Shown: positions 23,647 to 37,022 of the stretch, piece by piece
Layout: every line of letters starts with the position of its first letter
How positions within the stretch are numbered: the stretch's first letter is position 1
Assembly (NCBI GenBank): GCA_963931925.1
Contig: OZ007569.1
Coordinates: 64,168,046-64,232,045 of the forward strand
Length of the DNA: 64,000 nucleotides
Source of the DNA: Onchidella celtica
Taxonomy: Eukaryota > Mollusca > Gastropoda > Systellommatophora > Onchidiidae
Reading direction: 5' to 3'
Notes under the pieces: model-generated
What the model was told of the DNA's origin: nothing
Seen by the model: only the letters and a program-made list of their open reading frames with translations
Database searches by the model: none
Position numbers and translations under genes: made by a program

Positions 23647-23854
23647 AGTAGACAGAATGATACATGACCGCACTAATGTGTTTGTAAACAATAGATGAGG
23701 AAATGGACACTGGATACACGATTGTGTGAATAAGACAGGGTGATTGAACGAGTGAAAGGGGTTGCGCGATTCATTAAGCGGTTTATGGGACTTTGAACCC
23801 GTGAGTTAATGAACCAATGGGTGAGGCAGTATGTGAGAAGTACATGTACATTTG

Positions 23855-23985
23855 AATAATTGATTGATTGATTGACTGATTGATTGATTGACTGATTGAG
23901 TGAGTGAGTGAGTGAGTGAGTGAGTGTGAGTGAGTGAGTGAGTGAGTGAGTGAGTGAGCGAGCGAGTGAGTGTCAGTGAAACGGT
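23855..23985. repeat. GATT then GAGT tetranucleotide array
   Basis: A block of GATT/GACT is followed by a block of GAGT. Confidence 0.9.
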
Positions 23986-24045
23986 CAGCCTGGAGGCAAC
24001 AGACGACGAGAGAAAATGTGAAAATGTTGATAATTGGATGCATTG

Positions 24046-24117
24046 ACGAATGAATGAATGAATGAATGATTAAACGAAAGAAAGCACGAATGAGTGAATG
24101 AATGAATGAATGAATGG
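24046..24117. repeat. GAAT tetranucleotide repeat
   Basis: Two GAAT blocks are separated by a short GAAA-like segment. Confidence 0.9.
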
Positions 24118-27100
24118 CACACCCGTGCCTAACTCACGGAAGAATCTCATTTCATCACTCCGGAAATGATTCCATACCAGAGACAGAAATAACCGTCTGG
24201 GAATGCATCGGACCACACCAAGCTGGTCGTATTTTCTTAGCAACTGTCTTGTCATATTTTCGTACCAGTTCGATCGGCTGATAACTTGATGTCCGTATTC
24301 TACGAGTGCCCAGGGACTCAGAGCCACTAGAATGTCCTTGGTCTTCTATTCTTCCTCCTCCTTTCTTTTCTTTTTCCCCTTCCATTTTTTTCTCTCACCT
24401 ACCCCGCATTCCTCAACCGCTTGTCTCTTATGGCTGTCCCGTGATGGAGGACTGTGTTGCCACAAGCAGGGAATTTCGGAAAGCGTTGGTGATACATTTG
24501 TGTGAGGAAAGAGAGTTTCCTTTAAAGCTAAACGGATGGTGTCTGTGGTGAATGAATATTCATACTGCACTTCAAATCCCCCAAGAGTTTTGTTTTAAGG
24601 AGATATTTTGAAAACCGCCTTTAGGAGTGAGGCGAACCGTGCGTATTCTTAAACATAATTATTTTACTTTCCCCTTGTGAAATAATGTACTTTCATCGAA
24701 TATGCAGATCAGATCTACCAGGAAGTTAGACAGAAAATAATGAAAGAACTTAGCTAGCTCGTATCACCTGTGATTCTGAACGTGTGAGAGAAAGATTATA
24801 TTATACGTCAGGCCACTCATAATTATGGCGCAAATTGTATTTCACCTAATTTAAAAAAATATAAAAAAATTATTCAATCATGATGCACACTGCTCAACTC
24901 AGGGCGGTGGCGGCTCAAAGTGCACGTCGCAAATCATTTCTGAATAGACAATAAGGAGAAAATGTTTAACGCACTTTCGTTAATAAATCCCCTTTGTCCT
25001 TTATAGTGTGCAAATCTTGGTTGTGTCAAGTCTGTGGTTCAGCTGATTGTGTTCCTGCAATGCAGTTGGGACATTTCAAAAGCAGCGCTGCCACTTTATT
25101 GTATTATCTCATGAGAGGTTAAATATATGCTGACGTTTCCTGCAGCTCTTCGGTTAAAAGGTATAAATTCTGTATTTTCCTTCATCTCTCACTTTCCTCT
25201 GGAGCTCTTTGCAAGTCTTTTTTATATTATTCATTGTCTCATAATTTAGTTCTTTGTCCATGTTCTCCTCAAAACACAGACGAATGCTCAGTGCTCGTAC
25301 AGTTTGGCAGTTATGTTGCTTACCCGCAAGGTCTACATCATGTCACTAATCCCAGCTGTATTGACTAAGTAATCTACTTTGTCCTGACTCCCGCATACAA
25401 TACACACACAAAGGAAATAAAAGCTGTTCTCTGCACACTTATTATTCAGTCAGCTGAATCCATTCAGTCGCAAACCAATCATTTTCAAGTTGCCTTCATA
25501 GACTTTCTGAGTCTGTCAAATACTGCAAATGTGTCATCTTGACTTCTGATATGAAATTCCTGTCGTTCTTGCCATGAAGACCGAAGTATGTCGTGAAGTA
25601 TTTAACACTGCTTTGTTCCTCAGTTTCCCTCACTTCATCTGAACAGATCTTTCACTAGAACTCACCGACAGGAATTCATTACGTGGAGCTTTCACTGCCA
25701 GTTTTGTCTAGGCCCAATACATCTTTGGTGAACACAAACTGACGCTGTCAAGCAATCCTGAAAGTGGCTGAGTGATCGGTCACACAATGGAGTTTGTACT
25801 TCTGTCCGGTTTTGAAGTTAAAATTCATCCATAAAGAGGCCTTTTGCTAAAGCCATGGACACATAAATAAACAAGTACAAAAACAAAACAAAACTTCTCA
25901 TGGAGGTAATAAAGTTGCTTCTATGCACGCACGCGCACACACGCACACACACCACGGAAAAGCGGAGGCGAGGTGATTTCGACTTGACAACTGAAAGGTT
26001 TATTTCTTTCCAAAATGTTCATACACACACAGTCACTAATGCTTCCCCCTCCACCTTTTGATGAAATAGGCTGGAAACTTCAATCACATAATCCGAAGGG
26101 CCAGTCTCAAGTTTCTAGTCCCTGGTGGAAGGCTGCCAATGGTCATTTCCTCTCAGCAAATTTGTTTACCTCGCCAGTCGATCGTCCAATTGGTGGATGT
26201 CAGCTCAGACTTCTAGTGATTGATTAGATCTGGTGATGACTTTTGATTACCCTCAAAGTCAGCGGTTCTCAGCGGGACAGCATGCCTTCCGTTTCATTTG
26301 AGCATGATTAAATCTGAGTGGCGGTCAGTTCATGTCATACTTAGAACCGCTGGTATTATTGCCGAAATGTTTCTGTTGAGCGTTTTAGCGATGACATGAC
26401 GTGCGTCTAGAATTTGCAGATGCGTAAAATTACATACTGCACTTTAGGTTTCCTTTGGGGAATTGGTAGACCATGTCTGAGGTATAGAGGAAAATATTTG
26501 TAGGAAAGGGGAGGAAAGGGGAAAATTAGTATACTCAAGATAATCATGCCCCCACCCCATTTTTTGCTTCTTGGGTGAAAGCCAATAAAGCACTACATAA
26601 CACTACTGGATTCCACAGATCAGCCGACATAAAATTAGTCAAGTGTAACAATCTACAGGTTATAAATGTCAAAACAAGCCCCACGCGTGCTGTATCAGTT
26701 CGCCACTAAAGATGAAACTCAAACCACAGTGTGATAAGTCTTTTTGCAACGGTCAGCTGCCAAGACACGCGCTATTCGCGATTCTGTGACTGCTTCATTA
26801 GATTTATAGAAAACAGAGAAGCAATAGTCAAGCAAGGAACAATAGTTTCATCCTTATAATGTCCGTGCCTATGAGAGATGACATTCTTTGCAAACAGAAG
26901 TCCACGGATGACAGTTTTTGGGCAAAAGTATGAATACTAAGCTTATTACATGAATTTATATTACAAATTAGGTCTATGCATATTATAAACATGGCTTTTT
27001 GTGTGTTGTTAAAGCCATGAACATACAAGCACCCGCGACAACGTTGGCATGAAAAGTAAACCGGAACGGTAAATAGTTTTGAAAGTTAACATTTCAAACG

Positions 27101-27800
27101 GCTGATTTTTTTCTTAGGGGGGGGGGGGGAGGGGTTAAATTATTATCCGCCCCCTTAATGCATTGACACAAGAATATCGACTCTATAAACACATTTTTTG
27201 TGATCCTGATAGAGTATTCCGTAATTTATAACCAAACTGAATATCAGATATCTAAGTCCCGGTGTACTTGATTATAGGCCAAATATTATGAGAATATATA
27301 AGGAAGAACAAAATTGTCTGTCCAATGACTACCAAATTACAAAGAGAGTGATGCCGTGCCCCGAGTATCAAGTGCTGAAGGGGCTTCTGGTCTAAATACA
27401 GTACCACAGAATTGCAGGCGAATTTAAGAATTAGTTCCTGCTTTCCCATGAAGATAAACAGTCCTCACCAGACAGGGAGGGCTCCATTGATGGTCCATTT
27501 TCCTGGACTCTGGGCATCAACAAATCATTCAGTGCACAAAAGACAAGAAAACAGTGGACTGGATCAGTCTGCCTGTTCGCTTCTGATGTTCAAGAACCCC
27601 CGCCCCACATTTCTGGCTTCTTTCACGTTGACTAACAGTTGCAGACAATGGATTTCTAACCTTGCTAGTAACTTCTACTCTATCAGCAGGACCTGCTGAT
27701 TTGATTACGTTGGTGTTACTGAGAAAAGAGATGGGGAAGAAAAGTGAAGATGAAAGGGAAAGAGATCGAGATGATGAACAGCGGGCCAGGCAGATGTAAT
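24118..27800. other. Non-coding stretch
   Basis: I see no gene. It holds a CA-rich patch near 25930-25955, a possible very small hAT-like element at 26260-26352, and a G run near 27117-27129. Confidence 0.5.
26260..26352. mobile_element. Possible 93-bp hAT-like mini-element
   Basis: The ends are CAGCGGTTCTCAGC and, reverse-complemented, CAGCGGTTCTAAGT, similar to hAT termini such as those at 37023. The flanking 8-mers do not match, so this is tentative. Confidence 0.3.
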
Positions 27801-27802
27801 TA

Positions 27803-28162
<360 letters not shown>

Positions 28163-31100
28163 CATTGGAGAGGAGTCTATACAGGTCAAAGATGCACTAC
28201 AGTTTGATGGAGAATTGTGCCGACACAATCACAGTACAACAGACAAATACTGCACGCACACAATGTTCTGTTCACAAGAGTTAGGCTGAACTGTCGGCAA
28301 AACGTGATAGGCTGCGTAACCATATTTTTCACGAATTGAAGTAATGAAATAACAACCTATAACGAAATATGTTGGATTAGTGTGGTTTTTGATAACTGTA
28401 GTATTGTTCTGACAAGTGTGCTGAAGTGTGCATCACCCCAGATCGGAAAATCGTCTGCGATACAAATTCTTGATTTACAGAGGAAATGTAGCGAGTGAAA
28501 ATCACAGTTCTATTCAATTTAGCACATTTTAGTTCATTCTTCTTACAGAAACAGACTATACACCCCCCCCCCCTTTCCCCCCTCCACGTCCTCCCTCTGC
28601 TACCCGGGGCCAGGTCTTCTTCCACTCACACATTTTCTGTCTTTCGTCCCCGATTTTTCCGCTCTGTCGCTGTCACAAGAACAGTTGTCACATTGAGATG
28701 ACATAGCGACAGACACATTCGTCTCGAAATGGTTCGGCTGTTATCATAAATTCGATTACTGCATGCATATATTCGCACAGTGCGATGGCTATAAATTATC
28801 TCTGTGGAACGGAGCCATTAAAAATGAGTTTGAATATTTGTCTCGGCTAAGATTGATCACATAAAGCACCCCACTACTTCGGGCCTATGTAGTTTGTATT
28901 GTAAAAAAAAATAATAATAATAAAATAGAATAATAAACTAAAGAAGATATAAGTTCTATTGGATTGTATTTGTCACAGAAATGGTGCAAAAATACCAGCA
29001 GTAATAATTGATACTCCGACGAGACGTCTCACTCAAAGATTTAATCATAGAAATATGAATTTCTGTCGGGCTGTTATTAGTAGTCCGCTTAATTGCAAAG
29101 CCGTATAGAGAAAATAGCGAGTTATGTTCACTGTTCATATATAACCCCCCTGGGTAAACTACTACCGTCCCCTTAACACAACTGTTCTGTCCATTTCATG
29201 AAAAATGGAGAAAAGAAGTTCTTCAGTCGGTCGGAATTCATGACAATTAAAGGTGACCTTTTGAAATAATACACTTGGGTTAAATTTTTTCATATTTTTT
29301 CCCAATTTCATCAAAAAGGTATAAAAAGTGTTTTTTTTTTTTAAAACAGCTCAATTCAACTCGCGTCTGGTTAATTTGCCACCCATTTCTACCGATAAAG
29401 AAAGAAACAGGGCGAGTGCAAGGGAACTAAAATTCGTTTCGGAGGGGAAAAAAAGACAAATTTTAATATTTAAAGCAAAACCTCTCCAGATCCTGATTTC
29501 CATTCCGCCGCACTGTCTTCTGTAGTCGATTGTTAAATTGTCGATATGGCCCACTGTTCAAGATGCCCAGATATCTCAGGGGAATGTTTGATTACGCCAT
29601 GCTGTTTTGGAATCTTTGTCAGCACGGAACGGCTTCTTCTGGCATTGTAGAGCGAAACAAAGTAAAAGCCATCATGAAGAGTATGTTGGGAAACGGTAAA
29701 GAAACCGCAGTGTATTGGACTGGACGTGAAGTATCAAATTACTCTCAAAACCGCCCTTTTTTCCGGTGAAAGAGTGTCTCGAGTTTTCTCCCTTACCTTT
29801 TTGTTTTGTTTTGGTTTTTTGTTTTTGTTTTTCAAAATGATCTCCTGTGCAGCCCATCCAAATTAGCGTAGCGGAAGCCCTGGCACTTTTATTCCTCTGG
29901 CGACCACTGGACAATGCCGGGAGGTTAAAAAGTGATAATAATAGCAATGATAAAACGAATAAAATCTGTACTATGTTAAAGTTGTTGAAAAGCGCCGATC
30001 TTTAGCATCGATACGCAAAGCAATATTATGCTATAGCTATTTGAAATGGTGGTGTAATTTTATAGCAGTCCCTGGCGCTTCAGCTTAACCACACCTGGAC
30101 CTTGTACTGTCTGCTTGCATCGTTACTGTCAACACGTTGAATGTTGCGCCGTGTCCAGCTCCATCATATGAGAGGCTGTTATCTTGCCAATGTTAGTGTA
30201 GATTATGTGCAGTTATACTATTTGCTTCTATTCTTATGGCCGAAGTTGTTGGTGCTAGTCGGCCTAGCACAGTAGGGACTCCTTCCCCAAAATCCAGTTG
30301 TGGGACCCTGGTGGCGGACTTACGAGATCAGTCCGGCACTTTTATCAATCAGGGATAGCAGAGCTAACATTTCTGTGTCTTAGAAATTAACGTTTTCATT
30401 TTTTTCCCCGATCTGCTTCAGATATCATCAAATTTCGGATTAAATCCGTTAGGTAGATTAAACCAGTTCTAGTGAAACGATATTTTCACAGTAATTCGTC
30501 ATCTGTAGGTGCGTCAGTGGGATTCGTTCTGTCAGGAAGCGCTGGCGATAAAGGATTGCCACAGCAGAAGACGTCAATTGCCCAGACTAGTTACTCTTAC
30601 GAAGCAGTGATCATTTTGTGGAGCCTTGCGTCGGTACAGAAAGCTCACTTCGAAATTTTCTGGCGGTGTACTTCACGACTGCTGAGAATGTGGTGGCTGT
30701 ACGCTTATCTGAGGATCAAAGGGGAAGGAACACACTTATTGTTTTCGAACAAATTATTAATGTTCTCAATATTTTCACGCTCCTGCTGCTAATGGTTGCC
30801 AATTCACACCTTCCAAAAAACGTGACAACCTTTTTTTTCCCCCCTTTTCATCTCTATTGCACATCCGCTTAGCTCATTGTTCCACCCGCCCTCGTTCATC
30901 TTCTCTCGGCTGCTTGTCACGTGACCGCTCCGATTTCCGTCTCGTTTCCGTTTTTTGTCCCGTCCCACACGTGAACCGATCGAAAAGCAAGGGAAAGCTC
31001 CACGGAAAATTGAAATTGCGGCATGGAAACAGAAAGAGTAAAAATCCGAGGGTGGGCTATAGAAAACTTGGGCCCAATTTTTCTCTTTTCGCTGTTTTAA

Positions 31101-34100
31101 AGGTAGGGGGGAATGGAGTACCAGTGAAAGAAATCGTACTAAGGCGAGGAGCGACCTGCCCACGCAGAAAACAAAATTCCAAACAGACAGACCTCAGAAA
31201 GTATAGAGCCATGTAAAGCATGTATATATATATATTTTTTTTTTTTTTTTTACCATACTTTAAATACAGGACGACGAATGAAAAGATCAAGGATTGGAGC
31301 GAAGAAGCCTAGAGTCTAGAGCTCTCATATTTAAAAAAAAATATCTGACTTTCTTGCTGTTTATTCCCGTCTGCCGACACATGCCACAAAGGACACTAGT
31401 AGCATAAGAGAGAGACGTGCTCAAGTGCCCTGAAAACAAAGAAAAGAGCAGCCACAGTGTCGATTTAACAGCTGCAGAATAAAACTGCCTATTCTTGAGA
31501 GACTGTATGACGTGAAAAACAGCCGGAATTAAATTGATAATTATGTTTCATTTACGTCAGCGAAATTGAGATGCAGACCGACATGCATTGCTCCGTCGCT
31601 ATTTTGAATAAAAGTAGTGCAAGAAATCACACAAGTACGTTCATCTGAACATCAAATGACCACACATATGAAGGAGAGAATTATTTATCAAAGCATGATA
31701 CATGTATTTTAATGTAATACAGTGTATTTATTATTGACTGTGGTTATTATAGGATTATCTAGTGCTTGGCGACAATAGACATGTTTTGTGATAATATGCA
31801 CGATTACATTATCAGAATAGAGTATTTGTTTTAGTATTACCGTAGAACGTGAGATACATAGATCTATATAATAGGCTGATGTATAATAAAAACAACATTT
31901 TAAAAAACCGCGAAGAACGCAGTTTGTATGACATCAAGCGAAAGAAACCATTGCCAGGAATTGCACGCCTGAATAGGCTACAGCTAAAAGCGAGATGGAG
32001 AATAGGATGAGCGGGGGAAGAAAAGAGCTTTGCATTTCTCACTCGCCTTCCAAATGAATGCTAATGTAGATTTATCAGTATAATTTCCCGTGCATGTCGT
32101 AAACTTCCAGGGTAATTGTACATACAATAGCCCACGAATATCTCATTCACCATGCCGTAGGGAAGTAATATGCGATGAACTGCACAATGATACATTATTA
32201 AACCAGAGTTGCCTACGTGTGATTGGGTGTCCTTTTGAGGTAACATGCCCTGACCTGCAGACTCGGGGATTGCTGTGCTTTATTAAAAATATTTGAAAAC
32301 CATTTTTTCCATCTATGGCTGGAGTCCAGCCCCTCCCCGCCCCCACACACACAGCCTCCAACCCAAAACTCCTCTAGCATTCACTGATGCATTTTTCCAA
32401 TAGCGATAACTTATGACGGTTCAAGCGTAATCCTCCTCAGATTCGACAGTTCGGCCGAACATGTTATGATTTAATGTGAAAGGAATGGACATTTTACACA
32501 TTCGTTTTCTGTGTCTCTTGCTTTCCGGAGAAATAATAACATTTAAAAACAACAACAACAACAACTTCATCTAAAATTCATCTTTCTGTTCTTCCTCCCA
32601 ATTTCCTTGTGTACAAACTTTCTATTCTTTCTTCATGTAGCCTAATCTGTGTGTTCATACATGTACATCTATATCTATATCTATACTGTATAATATTTTT
32701 TGTGGACCCGAGATTTTTTGTTGCAAAAGGCTTCTGAACCACTCAACACTCAGACTTCAAATTTTATATGGTGCATCAGAATGGGTGTAAGGGTGCACAG
32801 TTTTTAATAGAAGTCTCAAATCGGTGTAGTTTTTTTTATTGGAAATTTATTGTTTCGCCATCATTTAGATCTATTTCGAGTCATGGTTCGCCATTTTAAG
32901 GTTTCGTTATCACTTCCTGCGATGTGTTCACTATCAAACGCACTCACCCGTGCGCAACTCATGCTATTGTACGGTATGCGCAGGGTGTCAACTCACAAAG
33001 GCAGAGCAGTAAGACTTATTTAAAAACAAACAAACAAAAATAAAATAAACAAAATAGGAACAGGCAAGATGAAGCAGGTCCATAATAACCACCCAGAAAT
33101 GAAACCAATATTCAAACCGATTTATCCCTGGCAGGGTCCTGGACCTCAGTTAGTATTTATATATTTTGGGACCGGTACAAAAAATAAATAAATACCATGT
33201 TTTCTCAGCAACTGCAATAGTATGAACGCGCAGAACTGAAATGTTCATGCTAATTTAGAAATTTCAAATGATTTGAAGTTCGACACGGCGCTCTTGGAAT
33301 TTAGCTTAAAGAAAGGTTTGATTTTATAGAAAATATATTTGCTCGAATACTTCCACACGTTAAACTATAACATTGCTTTCCTCAGACTATTCGCTTTCAC
33401 CCCAGTAAACAACAGCTTTCCTCACATTCCGCAATATCTCATATGGTTTAAATTGCAGAGCGTGTGTCCGGAACAAAATGATGTTTCCCCACTTCTGACA
33501 AAGAAAACAGCAAGAACTATAAATAATTCTTTGCCATCAAAATGGATGCGGATAAACTGTCGAACTGAAAGACTGGATGGAGAAGGGGAAATATGACATA
33601 AAAAATCGCATATTTATGAATGAGAAAGAGAAATTCTAATCATCGCCCTCCCAGCGAAACTCCATTGTGAATTCATGAACGCCAGAGGTAAAGTAATGTG
33701 TCGGAAACTTCCCCAGTTTGGATGTTATCCACATTGAAGACCATCTTCGATCTGCAAAGGTCAGGGCTCTTTCTATATATTATTGGTTTTAGTTTTCTTT
33801 GTCTGCGTGTCGGTTTCTGACAGACTGGACGATCCACAAACAGACAACTGAACACTTGCACCATCATGCGAAAATACTGCCAATTTCTCTCAAATAAAAT
33901 ATTGTATTTATTATATTTTAATGGAATATGTCTATAAAGTGGAAAGCATGTGACATGAGCCGACCGGGAAATTAAGTGAACATATCTTAAACCTTTTAGT
34001 AATCAAGGTTTGATTATTCCAGCACTTGGAGTCTAAATTCTTTATGGGACGATAAAAGAAGCCCCGAAACATATCTTCTAAGTCGGATAGTGATAGTCAC

Positions 34101-34620
34101 TTAATAAAGCTTTTGACCATCCCAAGGATAATTTTCACCTTCGGTTCACCGTTGACCATGATTCCAAAGGGGTTGTCATTTATTTATTTATTTTAATTAT
34201 TTATTTATTGTTACCAGTGGGACAGAGCGTGAAAACTATCTGTCTATCGTTTCGTTATATATTCTGTCTGTTTTCTATCCTGAGAGTCGTCGGTCAGCCT
34301 GTGTGTCTTTGTATCGTTCTCATGGTCGACATGTTTCCACTTTCCTTCTCCTGCTATAATCAGGCAAAATGTCAACGTTCCTGCGCTTTTCAGCATATTT
34401 TCCTCTTACGGAATGGTTTTGTCCCTGGGGTTATGTTGACCCATGCCAGCAAGTAGTTTTGCTAAAATTTCCAAAGTATAATTTTACAGTTGTGTCACCT
34501 TTACGTGCGTGTGTTTGCTGTCTCTTGCGGTCTTTACGGGTGGAACTGTACGCCAGACCTCTGAGCTTTGTATCCTTCCAGAGAATAAGAGCTTGATCCC
34601 ACCTGTCTCAAGAATAGGAG
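28163..34620. other. Non-coding stretch
   Basis: No exon or transposon boundary was recognised. It holds homopolymer tracts (C near 28562-28574; T near 29330 and 31233), an AT repeat near 31220 and an AAAC-rich patch near 33030. Frames such as 30472-30792 and 30857-31216 have no recognisable domain. Confidence 0.45.
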
Positions 34621-34639
34621 TGTAGCCGGCTTTAATAAG

Positions 34640-34860
34640 AAAAATCTGAGATGAAATTTCAGCCACATTACAAATGACTGGATTTGAACCCAGGGCCTCT
34701 GACATGAGAAATTACAAACTCAAACATTCTAGTCTTCATCCACCAGACAAGTTCTTACAAGTTCAAGTTCAAGTTTAGTTTATTATAGGCCTGGCGGCCA
34801 ATTCAAAAACACACAAGAATCATGTGAACAATCTTAGAAAACATTAAACAAACAAACAAA
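34640..34860 (-). repeat. Possible degraded tRNA-like SINE or LINE tail
   Basis: The minus strand contains CTGGGTTCAAATCCAG, which matches a polymerase III B box, about 55 nt after a weak A-box-like stretch. Plus-strand sequence at 34750-34800 is a CAAGTT-repeat followed by GTTTAGTTTATTATAGGCC. No target duplication was found. Confidence 0.3.
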
Positions 34861-35045
34861 CAGACAAAATGCATGGCTGTTCACTCTCTCCGCTCCCTGC
34901 AGCATTTATACACTTACATATTATAGTATACAATCAAATACAGCTTGTAATTGCCAGCAATAGTCATCATTTTCAATCCCCCCCCCCCTCCCCTACAAAA
35001 CCGATCTTTCCTCGCCTTTATCTGTTGTAAATTTACATCGAGTTT

Positions 35046-35172
35046 CAGGTCTTTATTTTTGGGTGATCATTGCACTTGGCATTTAGACCTCGTTTTTCTT
35101 GAGTTTGAATATGTATATTTGTATATATGTATATGTATAACTCTTTAATCCCATTTGGGAAATTTTGCCTTT
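35046..35172 (-). repeat. Partial, diverged copy of the SINE tail
   Basis: It shares the pattern TCTTTATTTT ... CTTGGCATTTA.ACCTC ... AATTTTGCC with the tail parts of the SINE copies at 35838 and 41335. The tRNA-like head is missing. Confidence 0.5.
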
Positions 35173-35208
35173 GTGCCATTGCACCTCAGTTACAACTGGA
35201 GCAGGCAC

Positions 35209-35428
35209 GTCTACTACATGTACGGGCATAAATGATACACGTCTGGTTTTATACGAAAAAGAGCAAAAATTTACCATGGGCGAATCTCATTTTGAATCTC
35301 AGGGGAGGGGGCGAAAACGACGAACGGGGGTGATGGGTGGGGGGGGGGGCGCGAAAACGACGAACAGGGGCGTGGGGGGGGGGGCGAAAACGTGAGGGGG
35401 CGAATTAATATTTTCTTAACTAGGGATT
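35209..35428. mobile_element. Rearranged fragment of a hAT-like element
   Basis: Core 35274-35428 is nearly identical to 37054-37206. The adjoining 63 bp at 35209-35271 is the exact reverse complement of 37233-37295, which in the other copy lies on the opposite side of the core. No hAT terminus is present here. Confidence 0.75.
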
Positions 35429-35837
35429 TTGAATATCTTTTATGGTGTTGCCTCTGTTCTTTCTTCTTCTTGTCCAAGTTTTTGCAGTTTTCTTTTACCT
35501 CCTTTTCGACTGCATGTACAAGAGCTGTGATTAAACAAAAATCTGCCTCTTCTACAATCGGAAAGCAGTCTGGTGACACTGGTGGGGAAAAGATGTTGAG
35601 GTTTTTAATTAAATAATGACGAACCTGTTGTCGGTGTCCTTTTGGATATTCCGGAGAGTGTCTTTAACTCTCCATATAACATACTCCTTAACATCTTTGG
35701 CCGTGTGATCAGCCAACGCGTGTATCTTTAGGTTGCCTCGAAAACAACTGTACAGGTACATTCAAGCTGCTGACTGAAAATGGTGTTCTCTTACTAATAT
35801 ATCACTCAAGAGAATACCCATCTGGTATCCTTGCGAC

Positions 35838-36249
35838 TGATTTGAGGTCTTTATTTTAGGAGGTTCGCTGCCCTTGGCATTTACACCTCACTTTACTTGT
35901 TTTATTATTTCTTGTTCTGGCGGGGGGGGGGGGGGGGGGGAGATGATATGGATACATTTTTAATCTATTAATTTCAATTTTGCCCGGGCAGCGGCCTTTC
36001 GGCCTGCTCTTTACGATTTCCAACTGCCAAGGTATCTTTAACGTGCGCAACGTGCACACGGGCCCTCCGAATTTTTTCGTCCTTATCCGAGAAGACTAGG
36101 TACTCGATCCTACCCCCCAATAGGACCAGGGACTTGAAAATATATAATGAGAAGAATCCACTTTCCAACATGCCTGCACTGCCCGGGTTTAGAACCCGAG
36201 ACCCTTGGCATGAGAGGCGAGCACCTTGCCTCTAGACCACCTTGTCCCC
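35838..36249 (-). mobile_element. tRNA-derived SINE, copy A
   Basis: In minus orientation it starts GGGGACAAGGTGGTCTAGAGG, containing an A box (TGGTCTAGAGG), then a B box (GGTTCTAAACC). A central region includes TTAAAGATACCTTGGCAG and GTAAAGAGCAGG, and the tail ends CCTAAAATAAAGA. The flanks share a 9-bp direct repeat CCTTGCGAC (35829-35837 and 36248-36256). The central part is reminiscent of conserved-core SINE families of invertebrates; the family was not confirmed. A run of about 20 G lies near 35921-35940 in the tail. Confidence 0.85.
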
Positions 36250-36311
36250 TTGCGACAATCCGATGTAGACAATCCGATGTAGATTTCCTTGCGACAATCC
36301 GATGTAGATTT
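36250..36311. repeat. Short direct repeats at the SINE target
   Basis: GACAATCCGATGTAGA-type units occur three times, and the motif CCTTGCGACAATCCG occurs at 36248 and again near 36290. The SINE target site itself is therefore duplicated locally. Confidence 0.7.
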
Positions 36312-37014
36312 TTTATAGGACTTCGTAGGGTTGGAAGGATTACGGCTTGGCGGGTTCCCTACATCAAATCTACGTAGGTGCGATGTCGTAACACGGGGTC
36401 CACGTAGAAACGATGTCATTCCTATAGGCAAATTTGACGTCAATCCTCGGCGTCGGATTCGTGTAAGAATGCTGGGCTGTGTAGAGTTGCGGACTGTAAA
36501 ACTTCCAAAACAGTAAAACAACCAGAAAAACAAGGCAAGGAGGAGAGGGCGGGGGGCGGCACTCTGCGCTTTTATCTCTCATGCTGTCCTGAGATCGTGA
36601 TGTTCCCACATTAATTTGTACGCCATCCGCGAAGACGTTCCAAAGCATAAATGGTGACAACCGGCGTGGCCTCTGCCTGTCGATAGTTCATTACAGTTTC
36701 ACTGGATTATGACAGGGCAATGGTCGCCAGGGTAAAATATGGGTACAGCGGCTGGAGAAAAAAAATCGATACTCTGGAATGTCTCATTCTGTAGTTAATT
36801 AGTACATTTTTGCCTCACAAACAATATGCATGAGCCGTAAATTCAGTTTGGTGGACGGATTCTGGCCTTCTAGTGGACACCGAATCGGCCTTGGGGTATT
36901 GTCTTATTGCGAACGAATAACATTACATGGTGCAATCTGAATGCCCTTGTACAAGGAAATCGACGTTATCAACAGGAGTTACCACTCCACAGACTGGCAT
37001 TTCAGAATTTCACT
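36312..37014. other. Non-coding stretch
   Basis: No gene seen. Overlapping frames on both strands near 36331-36660 have no recognisable features. Confidence 0.45.
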
Positions 37015-37022
37015 GTCTAAAA

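Noticed and set aside
34640..34760. A tRNA gene on the minus strand
   Set aside because: Only a B-box-like motif is good; no cloverleaf with a plausible acceptor stem and anticodon arm could be drawn.
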